From contig CM023454.1 of assembly GCA_013339765.2 (NCBI GenBank), positions 147,373,603 to 147,437,602 of the forward strand: DNA of 64,000 nucleotides, given 5' to 3'. Origin of the DNA: Haemaphysalis longicornis. Taxonomy: Eukaryota > Arthropoda > Arachnida > Ixodida > Ixodidae. Positions 21,469-32,974 of this stretch are shown here, piece after piece. The translations under genes and the position numbers were made by a program. The stretch's first letter is position 1; each line of letters starts with the position of its first letter. The notes under the pieces were generated by a model, which worked only from the letters and a program-made list of their open reading frames with translations, made no database searches and was not told the origin of the DNA.

Positions 21469-21690
21469 CCGCCGCGGTGGCTCAGTGGCTATACAGCCGT
21501 TCTGCTGCTAATCCTAAGGACGCAGGTTCGACACCAGCCGCAGCGGCCGATTTTCTGATGGAGGCGCAAAAACGAAAACGCCCGTGCGCATATATGTCGG
21601 CGCACGTTAGATATGCACAGCGGTCAAAAGTATCCGGAGCCTTCCTCCACTACGGCGCGCTTGATAGCTTCGGCGCGCCGAACTCCTCAA
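21469..21690 (+). mobile_element. tRNA-derived SINE
   Basis: The head CCGCCGCGGTGGCTCAGTGG contains a perfect A-box-like TGGCTCAGTGG; the B box is GGTTCGACACC. The body shows TTTTCTGATGGAGGCG, AAAACGCCCGTG, CGGTCAAAAGTATCCGGAGC and CTCCACTACGGCGCGC. Confidence 0.75.
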
Positions 21691-21699
21691 ATCTGAATT

Positions 21700-22479
21700 T
21701 TGAATCGGCGGGCTCGTTCGCGGAGCACGGTCCATACACGGCGCAGTGCGGCACACGCTCTGCATCGCCTCGCAACCGAGAGCTCACTTTAACAAGGACG
21801 ACCGCGCACGCCCGACTGGCACAATTAAAATCCGCCTCACGCGTGCGTGCTACTTGAATGCGGCGTCACCTGCAAGCCGCGGCGTGTGTGTTCCCGCGCG
21901 GTGGCAGACGATAGCATCTGTCTTCTCAACGCAGTGCAACTCGGCGCAGCGTGCACCACGCCGCCGCGGGACGCTGCCCACACCCAGGTTCGGCGTAATT
22001 GCCCCGCGCTTATCGCTGCCGTTCGCGCTATGGTGCGGCGCAGGCGGCGTTCCCAGGGGAAAAGGGCGCCGCGTTTCGCCAGTCATGCGCAGCTTTGCTG
22101 CAAGCACGGGCAGCAGCTTGCTCGGCCAAGCGCGCATCGCCGTTCCAGCAAGAATTTTGGCGGGAAAAAGACCAGACGGAGAGGACAAATGAAAATGAAC
22201 CTGTTATATTTAGGAGTCGGCAATCGTCTATAATTGCGGCATGGCGAACAAACAAGCGCGGTAAGACGAAAAGCACGAGAAAAAAGTGAAGGAACAGAAC
22301 ACTTAACGCGTAAGACGTGAATGCAGCTACGCTGTACGACCAACACCCACGGCTCAAGTCCACTATGGCAGCCGATTTGCTTTTCCGATGCCGCAACGAC
22401 CTTCACTCCATCACTGTTGCATCAAGTGTGAGCTTCCTTCTTTTTTTTTTTTTTTTGGAAGTGATAACCATTGGACATC
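21700..22479. other. Unassigned GC-rich DNA
   Basis: Several overlapping frames on both strands at 21.75-22.4 kb are explained by base composition. A T run occurs at about 22439-22456. No gene is supported. Confidence 0.4.
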
Positions 22480-23125
22480 ACCTTGGAGGGGCGTATAGGT
22501 GCTATTCGTTGAAAAGTTTAGCGGTCAATTTCTTCGCCTGGCAACACTGGAAACGGCCACAGACATGGCCGATGAGCAAAGGACAACGGACGCGGCTTGG
22601 CCACTGCGCCCCGCACGCCGAAGAAAAAAAACACCGGCGTGCGTCATCTGCTCCGTTCCAATCCGATTCTAAACGGTGGCGTCAACAGAGATTTTATTAA
22701 TCGCACTCACATTGAACTCGAGGGAATACTTTGCGTTCAGGTGAGGTAGAGTTTGCAACGTGAAACAGTCATGTGTTTCACAGCCGTGCTAGCATGGACA
22801 AGTACCGCCATCTCGCGGAGCCCGACGTAACGAGTGACGGCGCACCACGGCTGGGCTAGAGCGGCGGCGCGCGCTGTGTTTGCCCTCGCAGCGGCGGGCG
22901 GCGAGAAACAATGCAGCCCAGTCCCGCCGTAAGTTCCGCCACCAACGCGCGCACGCCGCTGCTCTGGCCCGGCCGTGGGCGCACTCACACGCTTGGGTGC
23001 ATGGAGGAGAAGAGGGGTGCCTGATGTGCGGGCCGCTGCGCACAACGTCGCCTAGCAACAGACCGCTTGGCCACAGATATGGCGGCGCACTCGCATGGTT
23101 GCCTGCATGCATTCCGCGCCATTGA
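22480..23125 (+). repeat. Dispersed repeat R1, copy 1
   Basis: From about 22480 to 22857 it matches 33231-33567 in the same orientation, including GGTAC/CATTGAAAAGTT, CAACACTGGAAACGGCC, GACATGGCCGATGAGC, ACACCGGCGTGCGTC and CCCGACGTAACGAGTGACGG. This copy then has about 226 bp not found in the other before matching again at GGCGCACTCGCATGGTTGC. The repeat type is not identified; it is probably a DNA transposon or promoter-containing repeat. Confidence 0.7.
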
Positions 23126-23129
23126 ATAC

Positions 23130-23960
23130 CGACTATACGCCATGACGTCTTTCTCGTTGCGAGCAAGTGTTGCCACGATTACGGCGAACGCTAGAGCTTT
23201 TTTTTTTGGCCAATCTTGGCCAACTGCCGTAACTATATGCTCGGCATTTTCTTGGGTATTGGGTCGAGCCCGTATCCTCTATCACGGAGCCCGGTCAGCG
23301 CCGGATGGTCAGATGGGATTTGACGCTATCACCAGCAATTACCTCCTCTCCCGCCGGTTCTACCCTCAGGCGGATAAATCCCTCAACTCGGAACAATGCC
23401 ACGCCTCCAGACGGGCGTCTTCTGCAATGCTGCCGCCGTGACCAACCTCGGCTTGCTCCTCACGTGGCGCCCATGCCAAGCTGGCCCACGTCACCTGGGC
23501 ATGCAGGCTCCAGGACCCTTTCCCCGAAAGAGGCGGGAGGCCGCGCTTCGCAGCCCCGACCCGCAACTACAGGCCAAGAGGGCGGAAGAGGTCGCCGCAA
23601 GGATCCAGTCTACGCCCACCACGAGACTGCCAGCCTAACTCAAGGAGAAGATGCCGAGGAGGACGCGGGCCAGGGGCCCCTTGCCCAGCAGCACTTGGAT
23701 TCTCCTGAAGCCCTTTCCACAACCAATGAAAGTTCGCCATTGCAGTAAAAAAATACCAAGAAAATGCCGAGCGCTCGTGAACCCGTTCCTCGCGGGCGAC
23801 CGCCGAGTCCCCGGCTCGCGCAGCGGCTTTTGCAAAAAGAAAAAAAAAAGTAATGCACATCCACTCTGTGAAGAGGGTTGACCTGCGAAGTACACGAAAT
23901 GCACGAAGCAAAACAGGTTTGTTTTTAACTTGCGATTGAGCATACTTCCTAGCCATTTAA
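23130..23960. other. Pro/Gly-rich open region, unassigned
   Basis: The plus frame 23305-23748 is open for 147 codons and Pro/Arg/Gly-rich (for example PAGSTLRRINPSTRN). A neighbouring frame reads DGQMGFDAITSNYLLSRRFY. This could be the N-terminal part of a LINE ORF1, but I cannot confirm it. An A run occurs at about 23839-23849. Confidence 0.3.
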
Positions 23961-23966
23961 CTGAAT

Positions 23967-24004
23967 GATACTTCGAAAGACCCTGTCGCGTCTTTCGAAG
24001 TATC
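23967..24004. repeat. Perfect short palindrome
   Basis: GATACTTCGAAAGAC, an 8-base loop, then GTCTTTCGAAGTATC. The half-unit CGCGAAAGACCCTGT recurs directly after it. Confidence 0.85.
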
Positions 24005-24019
24005 CTGTCGCGAAAGACC

Positions 24020-25045
24020 CTGTACGCATCTTAGTATCTGTGTAACACAGCAACCCGAACCCCTCGACCACTGAAGACACCAGACAGGTCGTATTAGGCT
24101 GTTTGCGTCCACGTTTAAACCTCCTGCCAGCACAACAGACGTGGCATCAGTAAGGGCACGACACCTATACAGCTGCGCGTGCAAGCCCTCCTTCCCTCCA
24201 CTCCCAGCCCAGATACGCATAAACCGGCAACCAGTTATGTGCGCGTGCTTAGAAGTGAAAGACACCGTCGAAAATGTCGCTTTGAAAGCCCTGCTGGTTG
24301 AGCAATATTGGCTCACTTCGGCATTCCAAGCGGTCCAGTTGCTATTCATCTGGGAGGGATTCGCCGCTACTCGACGAGCTGGAACTTGAGGCGGTAACGG
24401 CGGCGTCGGCAGCTTTTCGTTGTTTTCGCGCTTCTGTTCGGGCCGGCGCTTCTTCAGTTCTAGCTCTCCTTCCTCCAAACGAACGACGTGCGTTCGTCCG
24501 ATAGAGAGTTAAAATTTGGAAGGCCTCGAGCTTTATTCTAGCAGACAAACACGTGGCTGTCCGTTTCCCTCCCCCGTCGTAGGCATCTTACGGTCTGTGA
24601 TGCACCAACCCAGGCCCAAACGGCTTGATTACGGAGGGCAGCTACAGGGCATAATCAGCCATGAGACTTCCACGTTCAAATCTCCCGCCAGCACAACGGA
24701 CATGTCAGCGGTAGTGGCATGAATCCTAGCTGTGCGTGCACTCCCTCTTTCCGCCCCCAACTTGTGCACGCATAAACCGGCAATCGGTGATGGGCGCGTG
24801 CTTAGGCATGAAATACACCATCGAAAATGTCTCCCGGAAAGCTTTTGACGCTAAAGAATAATTAACGGCTCGCGCCGGCGTTCCAGCCGGTATAGTTGCC
24901 CTTTAACTGGAAACGATGCGCAACTACTCAACGAGGTGCAATTTCAGGGTTTAACGGGATCAGCGGCGGCGGCTTTCGGTGGTTTTACGCCCATTCGCGC
25001 GTCTGTTGATTTTCCGCAATCATCTGATAACGACGCTACCGTTGT
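24020..25045. repeat. Diverged 555-bp direct duplication
   Basis: 24020-24470 and 24575-25045 are related along their length: CGCATCTTA.G.TCTGTG, CTCC(T/C)GCCAGCACAAC, CGCATAAACCGGCAA, CATCGAAAATGTC and a C-terminal-like GGCGGCGGCTTT.G.TGTTTT block. Identity looks moderate (roughly 70% by eye). No function is seen. Confidence 0.65.
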
Positions 25046-25170
25046 TGTCAGCCGATTGCACAAATTGTGAAAGGCGGCGAACGGGTTAACCGTTGTGGAG
25101 GAGGGCTCGGCGGTGGAAAGGAGGAGCTCCGGGGCGGCACCGAGTAAATCGGCTTCACCGGAATGAAAAC

Positions 25171-25186
25171 GGGGGGGGGGGGGGGG
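25171..25186. repeat. Poly-G run (16 G)
   Basis: An uninterrupted run of G followed by TAGAC. A similar run occurs at 53069-53082. Confidence 0.95.
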
Positions 25187-25189
25187 TAG

Positions 25190-26452
25190 ACATATACTGC
25201 TTCGCAGTAAAAAAAAACTCCAGCGCTGCCGTAAAGCGCTACCGCGCAAGTCAAACAAAAACTCCAACGCTGAGAAGACACCTGCTTGGGAGAGGTCACC
25301 GCGGCCACCGCATTTTCTAGCAGCCGATAATTCGTCGACACGGTTACGAGCAACGTTGCTAGAATAAACTGTTGGTTACGAGTGTGCCAGTGCTTCCCGA
25401 GACGATGACGAAGAGCTGGTGGAAGAATACAACGCTGAGGATGAATTCGCATCCAGGACTCGAAGAAGACGACGACCTCTTCGGTGCATATGACGACGAT
25501 TACTAGCACCGCAACTACGCAAACAAACAATGATACTGAACCTAACTATGTGTCCGGCAATGCTCACCCACAACAGCACTCCCTCGCGTGAGTGTGAGCT
25601 TCCCTGATTTTTTTTTCTCTCTCGAGAAGAACAGAACGGAGTGAGTTACAAAAAAGAAATCGAAATTCGGGATAAACCCCTAGTGAGAGGTGCTCAAAAG
25701 CTCAAGGCAGGTTCAACTGTTCCAATTTAATTGCGACAATGCCTTCACCTGCTTTGCTCTGTTCACCCTTATCCTTTATGACACAAATTCCTCCCTCCCT
25801 CACATTCCTGATTCCTTGCACGAAAGTTGTTTTGATGATGAATGAATGGGCAGAAATTTGACAGATTTCAATAACAAACAGCCCAACACACGTTGCTATG
25901 AGACTTGGTGGGCTGTCACGACATGGGGCACACTGCGCAGTCACTGGAGGATTTCGGCACGGCTAGAGGATACAAAGGATACCTTGATCAGGAAGTAAGT
26001 AAAGATTGGTGCCCATTATAAATGTTTCTTCGCACATACCACACTTACTCGGTTCTAATGTGCTCAGGATAAAAAAAAAAACCCAGAAAAAGTAAACATC
26101 TCCGTGGCAGAAGTAAAGGAAACATCTCCGTGGCAGGAAAACTAGTCTCTCCATGCAGTCACAAAATATGCTACACACATGTACAGAGGCTCGACCCCCA
26201 GTTAACATCTCAAAAATTCAGAAAAAAAAAAAAAGTTTAGTGAGAAACTGTGTTTTTGTTTTTCAACTGCAGAAAGGGACACTATTGCATTAACTGCTCA
26301 TCCTCCCGCACTGGGGTAAAGAAGGTGCACGACTTGCTACTTGCAAGATTTCTTTTTTGTTCATCAGTATGAAGATCAAATCTGCCCTTAATTCAAAAGA
26401 TCTGCCCTTAGAACCGTGAAGCCCTTACACACGTGACGTCAGTATCCTCACA
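25190..26452. other. Unassigned; possible minus-strand UTR or intron
   Basis: AT-moderate DNA with short minus frames. The frame at 25963-26208 contains EPSKCGMCEETF, which looks like the first half of a C2H2 finger but has no following His pair. Two GAAACATCTCCGTGGCAG-like repeats occur at about 26095-26135. Confidence 0.35.
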
Positions 26453-26616
26453 GGGGGTGTAGGCCCGTTCGTCACATGGCGTTTCGTCATAGGCCGGTTC
26501 GTAATAGGTTGTTTGGTCATGTACGATCATTCGTCATAGGCCGGTTCGTAATAGGCCGTTTGGTCACATAGGATCATTCGTCATAGGCCAGTTTGTCACT
26601 TAGGAAAGTTCGTCAC
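26453..26616 (+). repeat. 15/17-bp minisatellite starting GGGTGTA (foldback-type end)
   Basis: It starts GGGGGTGTAGGCCCGTTCGT. It continues as units of 15, 15 and 17 bp, such as AGGCCGGTTCGTAAT, AGGCCGTTTGGTCAC and ATAGGATCATTCGTCAT; the 47-bp trio is repeated twice in full with partial trios on each side. The start shares GGGTGTAGG with the ends of the foldback-like elements at 46894-48491 and 51103-53077, although the unit sequence differs. No inverted partner array was found in the window. Confidence 0.75.
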
Positions 26617-27348
26617 AGGAACGCAAAAGCAAAATTTCTGGCATTTTTTAGAGTAACTGGTGATGAGGCATGACAATAACTACTTTACACACCTTTTCGT
26701 CGTACCGGTCCTCTTAGCGGCCGCCACGGCGATCCTAAACTGGCAGTAAGGCACGCCCCAAAAAATGTTTGGCTTTCAGGGAACCTGTGCACGAATTATC
26801 CTGGTCCTGCAGTCTAGTGTCACTAAATTAGTGACTCTACTGCAGTCCATACCGCTCCCACCCGTCCCCCTTGCCTTTCACATGAATGTCACGGTAGCAG
26901 GCGCACGCTCGCGTGACTAATTTGCATTGGCCGTAGCACTCCTTTTTCTTCACTTTTTTTTTTCATTTTCGTTGCTCCCTCACTGGTAGCCAAGTGCTCA
27001 CAGCGTGGTCATTTTTGCCCCTTTCCTTGGAAAGCCTTTTTGTGTGCACTCAGTCGAACTGTCCGAAAGGAGGATATAAAAATTCCCCCGCATTTCCCCG
27101 AGGGGGAGAATGTGAAAGTGCGAATGCACGGTTGTCGGCCCGCTTGCGGCGCTTGCGCTCGGCCCCCGCAGCCCACCGCCTCGCCGCCTTCTCTTCCATC
27201 TCTTCCATCGGGTTTGTAGTATCACGTGTACACCACGCAGTTATCAAGCCGCTATAACGCCGCTGAGTCGCCAACGCACGCCGCTGACGACGTAGTTTGA
27301 ATGCGTTAAAGATATAAGGCGCGTTACTCACACTGATATCAGCGTGGT
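26617..27348. other. Unassigned
   Basis: CTAAATTAGTGAC and CTGCAGT.TAG palindromic pieces occur near 26810-26845 (CTGCAGTCTAGTGTCACTAA against its inverse). There is no supported gene. T runs occur near 26955. Confidence 0.35.
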
Positions 27349-27430
27349 GTCCGTGGCTTAGTCGGTAGCGCGTCGCGCTGCGGCCGCAAAGTCCTCGGAT
27401 CGAAACCTGGCGCCGGATGCTGTTTCTTTT
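27349..27430 (+). mobile_element. tRNA-derived SINE head or tRNA pseudogene
   Basis: It reads GTGTCCGTGGCTTAGTCGGT, with a perfect A box TGGCTTAGTCGG, and 40 bp later a B-box-like GGATCGAAACC. The 5' and 3' ends do not pair as an acceptor stem, and a T-rich stretch follows. This is a different SINE family from the CCGCGGTGGCTCAG type. Confidence 0.5.
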
Positions 27431-27535
27431 TTAAATATAGAGGAGCACTGCGGACGCCGCCGACGCCGACGCCGCCGCCGGCGGTGGATGGTTTGGGGTC
27501 GCTTATAAAGTGCATTCGCACTTAAAAATAGTTCG

Positions 27536-28504
27536 TCGAAGCTCTGCAAGGTTGTGCGTCCTCTTCACGGCCCCTTGAACTGGGACGATGCCGGGTTTTC
27601 GCGAATAGTGAAAGCCCCACAGTCAGCGGCACAATGCGACGAAAGGGAAAACGAGTAGTGCCGCCGAAGATCGGGCTTCCGCCAAGGAATGCACGAGGCG
27701 AGCGGGGAGTGCATGCAAGGCAAGGGCGGGGCACCCGTCACGCAGGTGGGTGCGGGAAGGCCTTGGAGGCAAGAACGGCCCAGAGACGCTGTAATTCCGA
27801 CGTGCCCCCGCATCCTCCTCCGTACGCAGCCGAGGACAACGGGACTGCGGCGAACCACTGCGAAGACGACGGCCGAGCCCAGCGCAACGTCGCAACCACC
27901 GATGATCCCGGGAAACGGGTCGCTCGCGCGTGCGAACGCGGATTGAATGCGAAGTGCTTCAGGGGAGACTGCATGGCCCGAACTTTCCGCCACCACTGCG
28001 GACAGGCACGGACATGCCGTCAATCACGCAGGAGAACCTGTTGTTGGGCAAGAATCAGCTGTGGAACTCATTACTGCGCGGAGGTAGACGTGTCCTGTCC
28101 TCGTGTGTGTCTGTTTTCGCGTTGAAATGTGTTCCGCGGTCAATGAGGTAAACCAGCTCCGCGTACTGTTTCCGGGTTTTGTGAGTATGCTTATGTGCCC
28201 CTTCTGCTTCCCTGGCGGATCGCGAACGGAAGGTTTGAAAGGGCTGTGCAAAGAGTAGTTCTTCCGTGTACTGTTTTGCACTCGAATATTTCCCCCAATG
28301 ACGTATTCGCGCCCACTACTTGTTCCTTCCTAAAACGACTTGTGCTCGTTGCTCTGTATACCTGTGCCACTATTAGCTGTGGTTCTAAGTTCTTCTCCTA
28401 CTCCAACCAGCTTCAAATTCCGATATTAAACTGGACGAATTTACAGACACTGCACTGATTTTTTTTTCCATCTTTGGCAAGTAAGAGCAGTTATTTTACA
28501 AATG
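27536..28504 (+). other. GC-rich region with a possible first exon
   Basis: CpG-rich DNA with long overlapping frames on both strands (27565-28125), typical of a CpG island. At 28014 an ATG opens MPSITQENLLLGKNQLWNSL..., which reaches a GAG|GTAGAC donor-like site at 28083/28084. This is a candidate first coding exon of an unknown gene. No downstream exon was identified. Confidence 0.25.
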
Positions 28505-28514
28505 ATATACAAAG

Positions 28515-28562
28515 GAGTGGCCTTCGTCCAGCAGTGGACGTAGTTATGGTGATGATGGCGAT
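28515..28562 (+). mobile_element. RTE-type LINE 3' tail fragment
   Basis: GGCCTTCGTCCAGCAGTGGA encodes AFVQQW, the RTE C-terminus, then a stop and a (GGTGAT)n-like tail. Only the last about 45 bp are present, as for strongly 5'-truncated insertions. Confidence 0.55.
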
Positions 28563-29350
28563 AAACAGGCAATAGGCGATATGAAAAGGCGACAAAAACA
28601 CGCTCCGACATCACATCCCATTATTCCATAGAAAGTTCAGGCGAAATTGGGGAGGCTAATTAACAACGGCATACGCATGCCGTTGTTGTTTCGCAATTTT
28701 TGACGACGAGGCGATCCGAGCGCACTCGTAAGCCAGCACAAAAACCAAGAAGAATGTCTTTATACGCTGCCGCTGGAAATCACCACCCACTTTCGCAAAG
28801 TACAATTCCAGTAGACATACTCAATCACGAAGCATCAAGGCAACACCGATATTCTCGAAGTGAATGTGTGCGGCTATAGGTGCCGTCAAGAACGGGACGC
28901 TCAGCTTGTGCCCACGAATCCTTGCACATCACGCCAGTGGAGAGCGCACCGTACACTCCCCTTGGCCGCCAGGGGGCCAAGCAGAGTGAGCGCACCTGTC
29001 TTGCGCTCCGCAAGTTTTCTTTCTGGTGGCACAATATCTAGTCCCTGGTGAATTTAAACTATTCTTGTCGCATCCGCCAGTCCATCCCCCACCGATAAAG
29101 ACCAAAATAAAGGAAATCGGCCCAGGAACCCCTCCAATACAGGCGATACGGTACGGTCGCCTGCCGAGAAATGTCGCGTCTCCGATCTCGTGTGAAGCGA
29201 TGTAGCACCAGCCGCGCCTTGGCCTTTCCGGACTCCCCCCCTTTTGTGCGTCCCTCCTCCCCTCGAGGGCCGGGGGAAAGTGAAGGAAGCCGCAAAGTCA
29301 GGGGATCTTAGCTCCGACCCTACAAATGCTGGCCAAGCAGGGCGCAAAGG
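28563..29350. other. Unassigned
   Basis: A small palindrome AACAACGGCATACGCATGCC near 28664-28690 is the only structure noted. No gene is seen. Confidence 0.35.
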
Positions 29351-29354
29351 GCTT

Positions 29355-31917
29355 AACTTTTCCCCCCCCCCCCCCTTCTTCCCGCCGTTTCCCTGCCCCC
29401 CGGGCCCCGCGCCGCCCCTAGGTCGCCGAGCCCGCCCGGGGTTAAACAGTCCGGGCCGACGAACTGGGGGCCGACTGTTTTTGGTTTAAATTTGATTTGT
29501 CTTTTAAAAATTTTTTCCCCAATTTTTTAAAAAACTGAGCATGGGTTCTTTTTCCTTCAGAAAAAATTTTACCGGAATTAATCCCCATTCCGGGGAAGGG
29601 AATGGAATTAATGGCGTTTTTAAGTGTGCTTGGAATTAAAGGGCCCCCCCACGGGGAGTGTTTGGCAGTTTTCGTCGATCGGGGTCGGAAAACCTTTCAA
29701 CTTCAACTGGATGCACCCTACAATGCTCCCCGGGCCCGACCCAACTTCCACAAGCAATTCTAGACGCGAACGCAACCCGACGATTGCTTCCCAATTCACT
29801 CAGGCTACAATCCCCCCGGATCTTCCTTTGGGGGGGAAAAAAAAAAAATTTTTCGGCATTCCTTTATTTAAACTCCACACTCGGGTCTTTAACTTTTTGG
29901 GGCCCCTTGGGGGGTAAAGGAAAAATTGGGCCAAAGCGGTTCTTTTTTAACAGCAACGTCAATTTTCCTCGCGCCCTGTCGGTTTTAAAGGCCCCTTTTG
30001 CCGGCATCACCGAACTTTTCCCCGAAGTTTGGAAAACGCAAAAACTTACGAATAAAACAAAAGAGAAAAACCGGGGTAACCTTCCCTTCAAGAAATTTCC
30101 CCCCGGGGCCCCTTTGAAAGCCTTTGTCCTGCCCCAAAGGCCCGGGTCAAGGGAATTCGCGTTCCAGGAGTCTTTTTTTTTCCCAAAAATTTTACATTGA
30201 GCCACCAATTCCCCAAAGGTTCTTGGAAAGCTTGGCCCCGGCAAAATGCACCGAGCCAATAAACCACCGGAATGCCGGGGCATACGGAATTCAATTTCTT
30301 TGGCCCCTAATCAGTATCCTCCCCCCCCCATGCGATCTGCACGAGCCCCCCAAATGGCCAGCGTTCCACTTTTTGCCAAAAAACTCGTTTCACCCCCTAG
30401 TAAACCAAAAAAGGGTTACCTACCCCCAAAAAGAAAACAGTGCCTTTACCCGCCTACAAAATCCCCCCCCTCCGGCCCTGTTACCTTTTTTCCCCTCTTG
30501 GGACCGGACCAAAAAGCCCCAGGGCCCTTCCAGGTTAAACCCTCCTTTTCCCTTTTTAAAGGGAAAATACTTGGAACCTTAAATCGTATTAGCCCCCCTT
30601 TGTCATTAATCATTGGCCCGCCCTTCCCCTAGAGTAATATCTCTATGCCCCTCCATGCAGCTCAGACGGTTGGGGCAGAAAGGCGGAAATTGCCTTCCCC
30701 CTTTACCCGACGAAAAAAAGCCCCAGCCAAAGAAGGGCCCTGTCCTGATTTCCCGGCATGCAAATTAAAACAACCTACCCAAATCCCCGTTTGCAACCCG
30801 GGAACTTCAATTAAAAAACGCCTTTCACAAACCGCCCGAAGGGAAATACCGGGGGGGGCCCTTTTCCCTGTGAGGGGCCTAACCGTCTTGTGGCTTTAAA
30901 CCGTACGAACCCTTGCTCCCACTTGAACCAAACCTTTCCGCACCCCCCTTTCCGGGACTCCCAACCCCGGGGCCGGAACCCCCCCGCCACCTCCTAAATT
31001 TCCCCCGGGGGGGGAGAATGGGAACGGGGAAAAAATTTTGTTCCCCGCCCGCGACGGGCCCTAATCAAAGGGACAGCAAAAGCACTCGGACGGTAGCACC
31101 AGACCGCTGCTTGGCTCCTGTTTATCGCTTCTTGTGCTTTTCTCCCTACACTATCGAAAAGCCCCAGGAAGGGGCCCCAAACCCGAGGGGGGCTCCAACA
31201 GCCTTCCCCCTGTTCACAAAACCCCGCCCCCGTCCTAAGTACTCCTGGAACCCCCCCGGTTTAACTTCCCGCGGGGTTTCCGTTCCCGAAACCCTGAAAC
31301 CCCGGGGCCCCTTTTGGGGACACAACCAACCTTCGAACAAAACTGAACCCAGGGGCTGCTGAACCCCCCGACTTTTGGGGGTTTGAAAGTTTCTCGGCGA
31401 TCGTCCCATCCCAAAAGGGTCCCTCGCCGTTTTAAAAAAGACCCCTGGAAGCGGGGGGCCTTTTTCCCCAACCCTAATTTCCCCCACCCCCCAGCCCCCC
31501 AATGCCCCTTCCGGGTAGGAGGGCCCAATGCCCCGGGGGGGAAAGCTGGTGCGGTCATTTTGGACCCTACCCCCCCCTTCCTTTCACTATTATTTTATGT
31601 ATTTAGGAACCCCTTTATAACATTTTAAATCCTTTAATTAATTAACCAAAATTCACGGCCCTCCCAATAACGACACGAGGCTAAACAGACTGGTGCAGCC
31701 CCCTGGAGGTTGTTCGCTTCCCCCCTTCATGGGAATTCAATAACCCCATTTTCTTTCCACCCGCTAGCAAATCGGGTTGGAACCCCTTTCCCCCGACCAA
31801 TCGGGGTTACTTAGGGGCCCGGGTTTCCAAAGTTCGCTAAACGGCTCCGCAACAGGGGGAGGAAAAGAATCCCCGGGGGCCCCCCGGGCCCTTAGCTTTT
31901 ATCAATCCGGGAGTTTT
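29355..31917. other. Homopolymer-distorted (low-quality) sequence
   Basis: Starting with a run of about 14 C near 29361, this stretch is packed with runs of 3-10 identical bases and doubled letters (GGGCCCCCCC, CCCCGGGG, TTTTTAAAA) at a density not seen elsewhere. It ends abruptly at about 31918, where clean LINE reverse-transcriptase coding begins. Just before the end, distorted sequence still resembles the upstream LINE block (GP-LAF-IN before the DD motif). I interpret it as uncorrected consensus error over LINE and neighbouring DNA. ORFs here should not be trusted. Confidence 0.6.
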
Positions 31918-32723
31918 CATGACGACCACATACTTTACCGCACTATCCATACCACCAAAGACCGGCAGATCTTGCAGTCCGACCTCCTCAAGATTTCCAG
32001 ATGGAGTGATCGTAATGGCTTGTTCCTCAACCCACGCAAGTCACTATACCTTCGAATATCTCGTAAACGAACACCGGCGAACGTGTCCTACTTGGCCAAT
32101 GGCACACGCCTGCAGGAGGTCACCGAGACTAAGCTCCTTCGGGTCTCTTTTGATCGCAGCCTGTCTTTCAGACCTCACGTAGACTATGTCTGCGTAGACT
32201 ATGTCTGCAAAAGAGCAAACAGGCTAAGGGGGTTCATAACCCGAACGTCAAGGGCCATGCCACACCATGCCTTCTGTGCGCTGTTCACAGCCCTTGTACT
32301 TCCAGTCCTGGAATACTGTTCCCCATCTGGAGCCCCCACCAGATTGACTTCCAAAAGCGGCTCGAGTCCGTTCAACGGAAAGCGTCGAAGACGGCGCTAC
32401 ATATCAAGGACCGGGCAACCAAACTTCCCTACGAGAGGCGGTTGCAGACCCTGAGGTGGTCTCGACTTGATGGACGCAGACTATTCTCCAGGCGGGTTCT
32501 CCTGTACAAGTTTCTGCACGGCGACTGTCCCATCCCAGAGGGTTACCTGCGCCGTTCAAGACGGGACCCACTGAAGCTCGAGCAGCGCCTCGCACGCACC
32601 ACTAGTGCCTCCTACTCCCTCTTCATCCAAGCCCCTGAGCTATGGAACTCCTTGCCAGTCGACGCTAGGAGGGCCCAAAGTGTCGGGGAATTCAAAGACT
32701 TGGTGCGGTACAGAGATGCGTGA
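31918..32723 (+). pseudogene. LINE reverse transcriptase C-terminal half (frameshifted)
   Basis: The frame reads S-F-H-D-D-HILYR (the catalytic DD, with the usual Ala changed to His), then LQSDLLKISRWSDRNGLFLN, a KS..L.IS strand, and KLLRVSFDRSLSFRPHVDYV. The 'ANRLRGFI' helix and 'VLEYCSP' follow. These are ordered motifs of the RT palm and thumb. At about 32335-32345 the frame shifts; it continues as KRLESVQRKA-like, YKFLHGDCPIPEGYL and ELWNSLPVDARRAQSVGEFK up to the stop at 32721-32723. A 15-bp tandem duplication (GTAGACTATGTCTGC) repeats VDYVC. The encoded enzyme would copy LINE RNA at the nicked target, but this copy is inactive. Confidence 0.75.
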
Positions 32724-32968
32724 CCACTTCACCTCCCCTTACCCGTATATACTACTACTGTATATATATGTATATATATATTATGTAAACTATGTATATA
32801 CTACTGTATATATAACTATAACTCCCCTCATCTGTATATAGATTACCATAATCGTTTTCACATGTCCTTCATATTGTTAACGTACAGCTGAGGAGGCGGC
32901 CAGCCCTCTGGTGTATGGGCTCCTGCCTTTTGGCTGTCTCTGGCTCTCAGCTGTATGGAAGTTATGTC

Positions 32969-32974
32969 AATAAA
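32969..32974 (+). promoter_or_regulatory. LINE polyadenylation signal
   Basis: AATAAA near the end of the Jockey/CR1-like LINE 3' UTR, about 245 bp after its stop codon. Confidence 0.6.

Noticed and set aside
23305..23748. LINE ORF1 (gag-like)
   Set aside because: Pro/Gly-rich composition alone is not enough; no zinc knuckle or RRM is visible, so it is left unassigned.
25963..26208. C2H2 zinc-finger exon (SKCGMCEETF)
   Set aside because: The expected His pair does not follow and no second finger is present.
27349..27430. Functional tRNA gene
   Set aside because: A and B boxes are present but acceptor and anticodon stems do not pair; better explained as a SINE head or pseudogene.
27565..28125. 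Two long overlapping genes on opposite strands
   Set aside because: High GC suppresses stops in all frames; neither has motifs. Only the small 28014 start is kept as a weak candidate.
29624..31628. Several ORFs over 80 codons
   Set aside because: They fall in the homopolymer-distorted block and have Pro/Phe/Lys-rich translations created by base runs.
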